From: an uncultured Methylobacter sp.
Lineage (GTDB): Bacteria > Pseudomonadota > Gammaproteobacteria > Methylococcales > Methylomonadaceae
Reading direction: 5' to 3'
NCBI GenBank assembly: GCA_903832775.1
Contig: CAILCX010000025.1
Span: 1-58,752, forward strand
DNA length: 58,752 nucleotides
Shown here in pieces: positions 54,664 through 58,752 of this stretch. How positions within the stretch are numbered: position 1 is the stretch's first letter; every line of letters starts with the position of its first letter. Below the pieces are notes generated by a model that had not been told where the DNA came from, did no database searches, and saw only the letters and a list, made by a program, of their open reading frames with translations. The position numbers and the translations under genes were made by a program.

Positions 54664-55926
54664 TCACCCCTCCTTTTTTTTCGCATCCTTTATTGCTAAT
54701 TGCAATTCGAGTCTTTGTTTTTCCAGAGCCAGTAGTTCGATTTCACGGCGAAGATAAATATCAGATTCTTTTCTGTTGTTGTAACTATCTTTTTGCATTT
54801 CCAGACGTTGCTGCTCTCGACGTTTTTGGTTCTCAATATCGGTTTCAAATTCCAGTTGTTTTTGACGTTGCTCAAACGCGATCTGTTCAGACTGGGTTCT
54901 ATCGTTGGATTCTCTCCAGCGAGCCTGCTGATTTTCATGCTTGGCAATTTCGGCATCCAGTTCCTGTGCTTTTATTTTTGCCTGATGAGCCATTAATTCC
55001 AAATGGGTTTGTTGTTCTGCCAACCTCAAACGAGCTTCGAGTTTTTGCTGCTCTTGAAGATCAGCTTCCTTTGTAATTTCTTTCAGAGTCTTTTCATGAT
55101 TAACCTGCTCGGTATGAATCCGTTGTTCAACTTCAAACAGCTCTTTTAATTGCTGTTCTTTTTCTTCAAGCAACTGTTTTTTATTTAAAGCTTCGTTGGT
55201 TTGTTTTAAACGTTCAAGTTCGGCATCACGATTTAATAGCTCAAACCGGCTTTGTTTATGAGTCAGATTTATCTCTTCAAGCTCTTGATCCTGTCCATAT
55301 AATTCTTCTCTTTTAGCCTTATTAATCTCAAAGTTTTTTTTAAGGACACACAAATACACATTTTCCTTGGGCAACTCGACGTCTGGAAAATCTTCAAAAC
55401 AAGGTTTTATTGTACATAAAGTTTGTGACTGAATATTTTGCAATATCAACATCTCACTAACGGCCAAGGAAATATTGCGTTCAATCTCTGTCACGCCCTT
55501 TTGAACCCAGGCGCCATCCGATAAATCAAGCAAATTTTTATCGACTAGATTGATAAGTAAATCTTCATAAACAGTTTTAATATGCTCATTAATGTCTTGC
55601 AAAACATCCATATTATTCAGCGCATATTTTAAGGTCGCCTGAAACCGGATGTTTAATTCCACTGCCATTGTGCAAAAACCATCATAAAGAGTCAGTTCAC
55701 GAGTGACGAGAATATTTTCCACTGGTAATGGATAAATACGATGATAAAAGCGCTTTACAAAGCCTTCCGGACGTATAAAAAGCCTCCAATATAGGCCAAT
55801 TTTGGTATGAACCAAATGACGATCTGCATCAAAAACCGGCTCCCAAACCTCTGTAAGCACCTGATCATCTTTAGCCAAACTGCTTTCGAACAGCCATTTT
55901 TCTATTTCTGTTCTGGAATTACTCAT
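54664..55926 (-). CDS. Soluble SPFH-like protein with long C-terminal coiled coil, function unknown
   Basis: From the ATG at 55926 this is 420 residues; it overlaps the upstream membrane-protein gene by eight bases. There is no membrane helix or signal. Residues about 75-190 read like an SPFH (stomatin/flotillin) domain: VTRELTLYDGFCTMAVEL, then IRFQATLKYALNN, a long helix, and ERNISLAVSEMLI. From about 195 to the Lys-rich end it is a continuous Gln/Glu/Lys-rich coiled coil. The SPFH reading rests on pattern alone. TTG at 55947 and ATG at 55932 are other possible starts. With its partner it would form a membrane-linked scaffold; that is inference. Confidence 0.6.
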   Translation of the reverse strand: MSNSRTEIEKWLFESSLAKDDQVLTEVWEPVFDADRHLVHTKIGLYWRLFIRPEGFVKRFYHRIYPLPVENILVTRELTLYDGFCTMAVELNIRFQATLKYALNNMDVLQDINEHIKTVYEDLLINLVDKNLLDLSDGAWVQKGVTEIERNISLAVSEMLILQNIQSQTLCTIKPCFEDFPDVELPKENVYLCVLKKNFEINKAKREELYGQDQELEEINLTHKQSRFELLNRDAELERLKQTNEALNKKQLLEEKEQQLKELFEVEQRIHTEQVNHEKTLKEITKEADLQEQQKLEARLRLAEQQTHLELMAHQAKIKAQELDAEIAKHENQQARWRESNDRTQSEQIAFEQRQKQLEFETDIENQKRREQQRLEMQKDSYNNRKESDIYLRREIELLALEKQRLELQLAIKDAKKKEG

Positions 55927-57178
55927 CAGCATCACCCTGTCTTGCAAAATCCGCTTCAGCTTTTAATTGATTAATCTTGTCGGCCATTTTCTCGGCAATC
56001 AAAGGATAAAGATTAGGCGCAAACTCGACGGTTCTGTTGTCAATTTTTCTTAAGAAACCACGGCTTAACAATAAACCTACAGCAAACATTCTCGACCAGT
56101 CATTGTAACGCTTGGCCCGCTCCAGTTCGGTTTTTTCAATAACCATTTCCAGTTCGTCATTTGCATTAATCCTGAACTCGGTAAACTGCCTTAAACATTC
56201 AAAAACAAGATTTTCTTCATCGGCTGTCAAGGGGCCGGGAGCTGTGAACTCAAGGCGGTATGACAATAAAACGGTAAAAAAATCAACCATCGCCGCACAG
56301 GCAAAAGCAAAAAGCGAAAAATCCGACCACATCGCCGCAGAAGGTTGCACATCTGCTATAAATTGTTTAAAGGTCATCAATAACGGTGCTTGTGGTAGCG
56401 ATTGACCGATAGTACCGGACAGTAAATTAATTTTCAGCTGAACATTCTGGAAGTTCTCCAGCATTACAGAATAAGCCGCTTCAATATTAACTGCTACATC
56501 CAGGTCATTAATACTGATCTGCAGTTTTTGAATATTCTGATCAAGTTCAGAAAAATCATGATCGAACTGAAGCTGTTGCTGCTTTTTCTCCAGATAAATC
56601 TGGTTATAGTGTTTCCAGAATGGCCCTTCACCTACTTGATGTTTATAACCTTCAACTATTTGCGAGTGAGTTCCAAAATAGGCTTGCGATACATCAAGCG
56701 AAGCTTTCTCGATATCAGTATGCTCTTGTTTCAATACTTCACTTTTTATAATCAAAACACGATCTACATACGTTTTTACATCCGAACGGATTTGGTTCAA
56801 ACGATTAATGTGTAGCGTATCCTGCTCTGAGATTTCATAAAACTTAAAATAGGAAAACGAAACTGACGCTGCCAAAGCAATTAAAAGCGAGCAAACCACG
56901 GAAAAATAACGGATACGATTAGCCTGCCAATGCATGCCGGCAATTTCAAGCGAACAAATGACAATAATAGACTGGATGGCTGTGGTAATGACCAAGGCAA
57001 TCCACGGAGTAATAAAATGCGACAAACCATAATAAGTAGTAAAGCCGGAAGCGACACTCAACATTAAAACAATTGGTATCGTCCATATCCTCAGCATGCC
57101 GACAAACAAGGTCTGGATACTATTAATCAAATAGCCCACACCTGAAGATTTTATTCTTGGGGATTCAGAAGTTTTCAT
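55919..57178 (-). CDS. Four-TM membrane protein with periplasmic helical domain, function unknown
   Basis: I do not recognise this 419-residue protein. It has three membrane helices near the N-terminus (about 33-54, 58-78 and 90-110), a long extracytoplasmic alpha-helical region (about 115-285) with heptad-like Gln/Leu patterns, a fourth membrane helix (about 290-312) and a cytoplasmic tail of about 105 residues that ends in a helical LIAEKMADKINQL. The tail contains a winged-helix-like stretch (WSRMFAVGLLLSRGFLRKIDNRTVEFAPN). It overlaps the SPFH-like gene, so the two proteins probably work together. Upstream is the cysN terminator region. Confidence 0.65.
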   Translation of the reverse strand: MKTSESPRIKSSGVGYLINSIQTLFVGMLRIWTIPIVLMLSVASGFTTYYGLSHFITPWIALVITTAIQSIIVICSLEIAGMHWQANRIRYFSVVCSLLIALAASVSFSYFKFYEISEQDTLHINRLNQIRSDVKTYVDRVLIIKSEVLKQEHTDIEKASLDVSQAYFGTHSQIVEGYKHQVGEGPFWKHYNQIYLEKKQQQLQFDHDFSELDQNIQKLQISINDLDVAVNIEAAYSVMLENFQNVQLKINLLSGTIGQSLPQAPLLMTFKQFIADVQPSAAMWSDFSLFAFACAAMVDFFTVLLSYRLEFTAPGPLTADEENLVFECLRQFTEFRINANDELEMVIEKTELERAKRYNDWSRMFAVGLLLSRGFLRKIDNRTVEFAPNLYPLIAEKMADKINQLKAEADFARQGDADE

Positions 57179-57257
57179 TTTAGGAAATGATTTTTAGACC
57201 TATGAGGATTAGTTGACGGAATATTTTGTCATCCAGATTCTGTATTCAACAATAAAA

Positions 57258-57315
57258 CAAGAAGTTCATGTAGATTAGCTATTGCTTTTAAACATGAACT
57301 TAGTGCCTTCTTGGT
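57258..57315 (-). terminator. Hairpin downstream of cysN, probable terminator
   Basis: AAGTTCATGT (57262-57271) and ACATGAACTT (57292-57301) pair perfectly over 10 bp. Flanking CAAGAAG and CTTCTTG can add a further seven pairs in an alternative register. On the minus strand the stem is followed by CTTGTTTTATTG, partly T-rich. It lies 29 bases past the cysN stop and probably separates cysN from the unknown pair. Confidence 0.55.
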
Positions 57316-57329
57316 AATAATTTCTTATA

Positions 57330-58752
57330 TCAATAAATAATCTTTCTGTCTTTCAGAGTATTGTAAATATCATCCATTGCTTGCGCATCGCAGTCAAAAA
57401 TAATGTCTGCCAAAACATCGCTATAATTAACACATAAACAAATCAAACCTGCATTTTTAACGGCGACTATCAACGAGGTGTTTTGCGTTTCCAGTACCGT
57501 TGAAGCATGCCCGTTATCAAACAATTTTCGTTCCAGTTGATAGGCAACATCTTTAGCGGTTGAACCGTTCAGGGCAATGGCTGTTGCTGTTTGACTAAAT
57601 CGTACCGCGCGTTCTTCGGCGCTGACCGGTTGCAGATTTTCCTGTTCAATACCGCCGGTAATCATGCCCGCACCGACAGTGCTGTTGGTTAAGCGGTCTA
57701 TGATAATGAACGAACCGGTGTGTTTATGGGTTTTATAGGCATCAAACACCACGGGCGCATTGACAGACACGGTACAGGAACCGATTTCGTTCAGGTGCAA
57801 TTCCGTCGCGTCATGATGCTCCAGGGTATTAACATCGATGCGATGATGAATCATGGCAATAGAACCTGACACGCTGCGGGTTGCCAGTTTGATGACGTAT
57901 TGCCGACCCGGTGCCAACGCATTTTCGGCCATCCATACGATGGTGGCTTTGAATTTGTCGGAAACGGTTGCTGAAGCTAGTTCGGTGCCAATCAGCATAT
58001 CGCCGCGACTGACATCGATCTCGTCTTCCAGGGTTAAGGTCACTGCCATCGGTGCAAAAGCCTGTTCGAGTTCGCCATCATAGGTCACGATCGATTTGAT
58101 TTTGCTGGATTTTCCGGAAGGCAAGGCGGTGATCTGATCGCCTTTTTTAAAGATGCCGGAGGCGACGGTGCCACAAAAACCTCTAAAATCGAGATTGGGA
58201 CGGTTAACGTATTGTACCGGAAAACGGGCATCGCTGAAATTGCGGTCATTGGCTATTTCTATGCTGTTTAGCGCTTCCATCAAAGGCATGCCGGTATACC
58301 AGGGCATGAAGTCGCTGGGATTAACCACGTTATCACCGTCCAGGGCTGACATGGGGATAAAGGTAATATCCTGTAAATCCAGGGAGGCGGTGAAATTTAA
58401 ATAATCCTGTTTGATTTTTTTAAAGGTGGTTTCGCTGTAGTCAACCAGATCCATTTTATTAACGGCAACGATAATATGATGAATTCCCAGTAACGAGGCG
58501 ATAAAGCTGTGCCGTTTGGTTTGGGTTTGCACGCCGTAACGGGCGTCGATCAGGATAATTGCCAAATCGCAGGTGGACGCACCGGTCGCCATGTTGCGGG
58601 TGTATTGCTCGTGCCCCGGGGTATCGGCAATGATGAACTTACGTGTTGCGGTTGAAAAATAGCGATACGCGACGTCGATGGTAATGCCCTGTTCGCGTTC
58701 GGCTTGCAGGCCATCGACCAGCAACGCCAGATCGATTTTACCGGCACCGGTA
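57330..58752 (-). CDS. cysN: Sulfate adenylyltransferase subunit 1 with degenerate APS-kinase tail (N-terminus outside window)
   Basis: CysN is the GTPase subunit of ATP sulfurylase, which with CysD makes APS from sulfate. The frame is open through the right edge; about the first 60-70 residues with the P-loop are missing. Visible are [31 protein letters not shown] (switch region), [11 protein letters not shown] (G3) and VNKMDL (G4), then two beta-barrel domains to about GAGMI. The last 98 residues resemble both ends of an APS-kinase domain: a [10 protein letters not shown] start, [10 protein letters not shown], and a final [18 protein letters not shown], but the Walker A region is reduced to [10 protein letters not shown] and the core is deleted. 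So PAPS formation by this part is not expected. Confidence 0.93.
   Translation of the reverse strand, partial: TGAGKIDLALLVDGLQAEREQGITIDVAYRYFSTATRKFIIADTPGHEQYTRNMATGASTCDLAIILIDARYGVQTQTKRHSFIASLLGIHHIIVAVNKMDLVDYSETTFKKIKQDYLNFTASLDLQDITFIPMSALDGDNVVNPSDFMPWYTGMPLMEALNSIEIANDRNFSDARFPVQYVNRPNLDFRGFCGTVASGIFKKGDQITALPSGKSSKIKSIVTYDGELEQAFAPMAVTLTLEDEIDVSRGDMLIGTELASATVSDKFKATIVWMAENALAPGRQYVIKLATRSVSGSIAMIHHRIDVNTLEHHDATELHLNEIGSCTVSVNAPVVFDAYKTHKHTGSFIIIDRLTNSTVGAGMITGGIEQENLQPVSAEERAVRFSQTATAIALNGSTAKDVAYQLERKLFDNGHASTVLETQNTSLIVAVKNAGLICLCVNYSDVLADIIFDCDAQAMDDIYNTLKDRKIIY

Noticed and set aside
1-58752. tRNA or rRNA genes
   Set aside because: No cloverleaf-like sequence with a T-loop GGTTCGAATC-type core, and no conserved rRNA stretch, was found by eye.

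Overview
This window looks like a chromosomal segment of a gammaproteobacterium with moderate-to-low GC. The cluster folC-accD-trpA-trpB-trpF with dedD-cvpA-purF-metZ, the smc-zipA-ligA order, and the flrA-flrB-flrC-fliE-to-fliK order are all gammaproteobacterial. A methenyl-tetrahydrofolate cyclohydrolase-like gene and a B12-dependent ribonucleotide reductase suggest a methylotroph such as a member of the Methylococcales. That placement is inference; no methane or methanol oxidation gene lies in the window. I saw no rRNA, tRNA, CRISPR array, transposase or prophage.

Layout. At 1-173 is the 3' end of a flagellar stator gene (motB-like). An SGNH/MBOAT O-acetyltransferase pair follows at 222-2935. 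At 3026-9542 is ligA-zipA-smc, read right to left, with a divergent NAD-dependent DNA ligase. Facing away from smc are queF, a stand-alone FlhB C-terminal-domain gene and psd. A roughly 1 kb gap holds two copies of a structured repeat, followed by an orphan multi-spanning membrane protein. Next comes nrdJ with a tandem NrdR operator and a terminator, an ABC exporter, two alpha/beta-hydrolase genes, a small secreted protein, a TauE/SafE permease and a CAP-domain protein. The biosynthetic block (metZ, purF, cvpA, SPOR protein, folC, accD, trpA, trpB, trpF) occupies 22.3-31.5 kb and leads into an alcohol dehydrogenase, fchA, waaA and the rplI/DUF2232/rpsR/rpsF ribosomal cluster.

Flagellar block (37.7-49.4 kb). 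fliK, fliJ, fliI, fliH, fliG, fliF and fliE form one minus-strand operon. Upstream of it lie the two-component pair flrC/flrB and the master activator flrA. A sequence with the -24/-12 (sigma-54) pattern and exact GG-N10-GC spacing sits upstream of fliE, flrB and flrA. This matches the known FlrA to FlrBC to class III cascade and raises the possibility that flrA itself is sigma-54 dependent.

Right end. A CNNM/CBS/CorC membrane protein, a double-FHA protein and a PilZ protein read rightwards and converge on radA. A RimB-like protease follows. Then come two overlapping unknown genes: a four-TM protein with a long periplasmic helical region, and a soluble SPFH-like coiled-coil protein. The window ends inside cysN, whose C-terminus carries what looks like a shortened APS-kinase domain with no Walker A. 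The unknown two-gene pair and the cysN tail are the strongest leads for something not well described.
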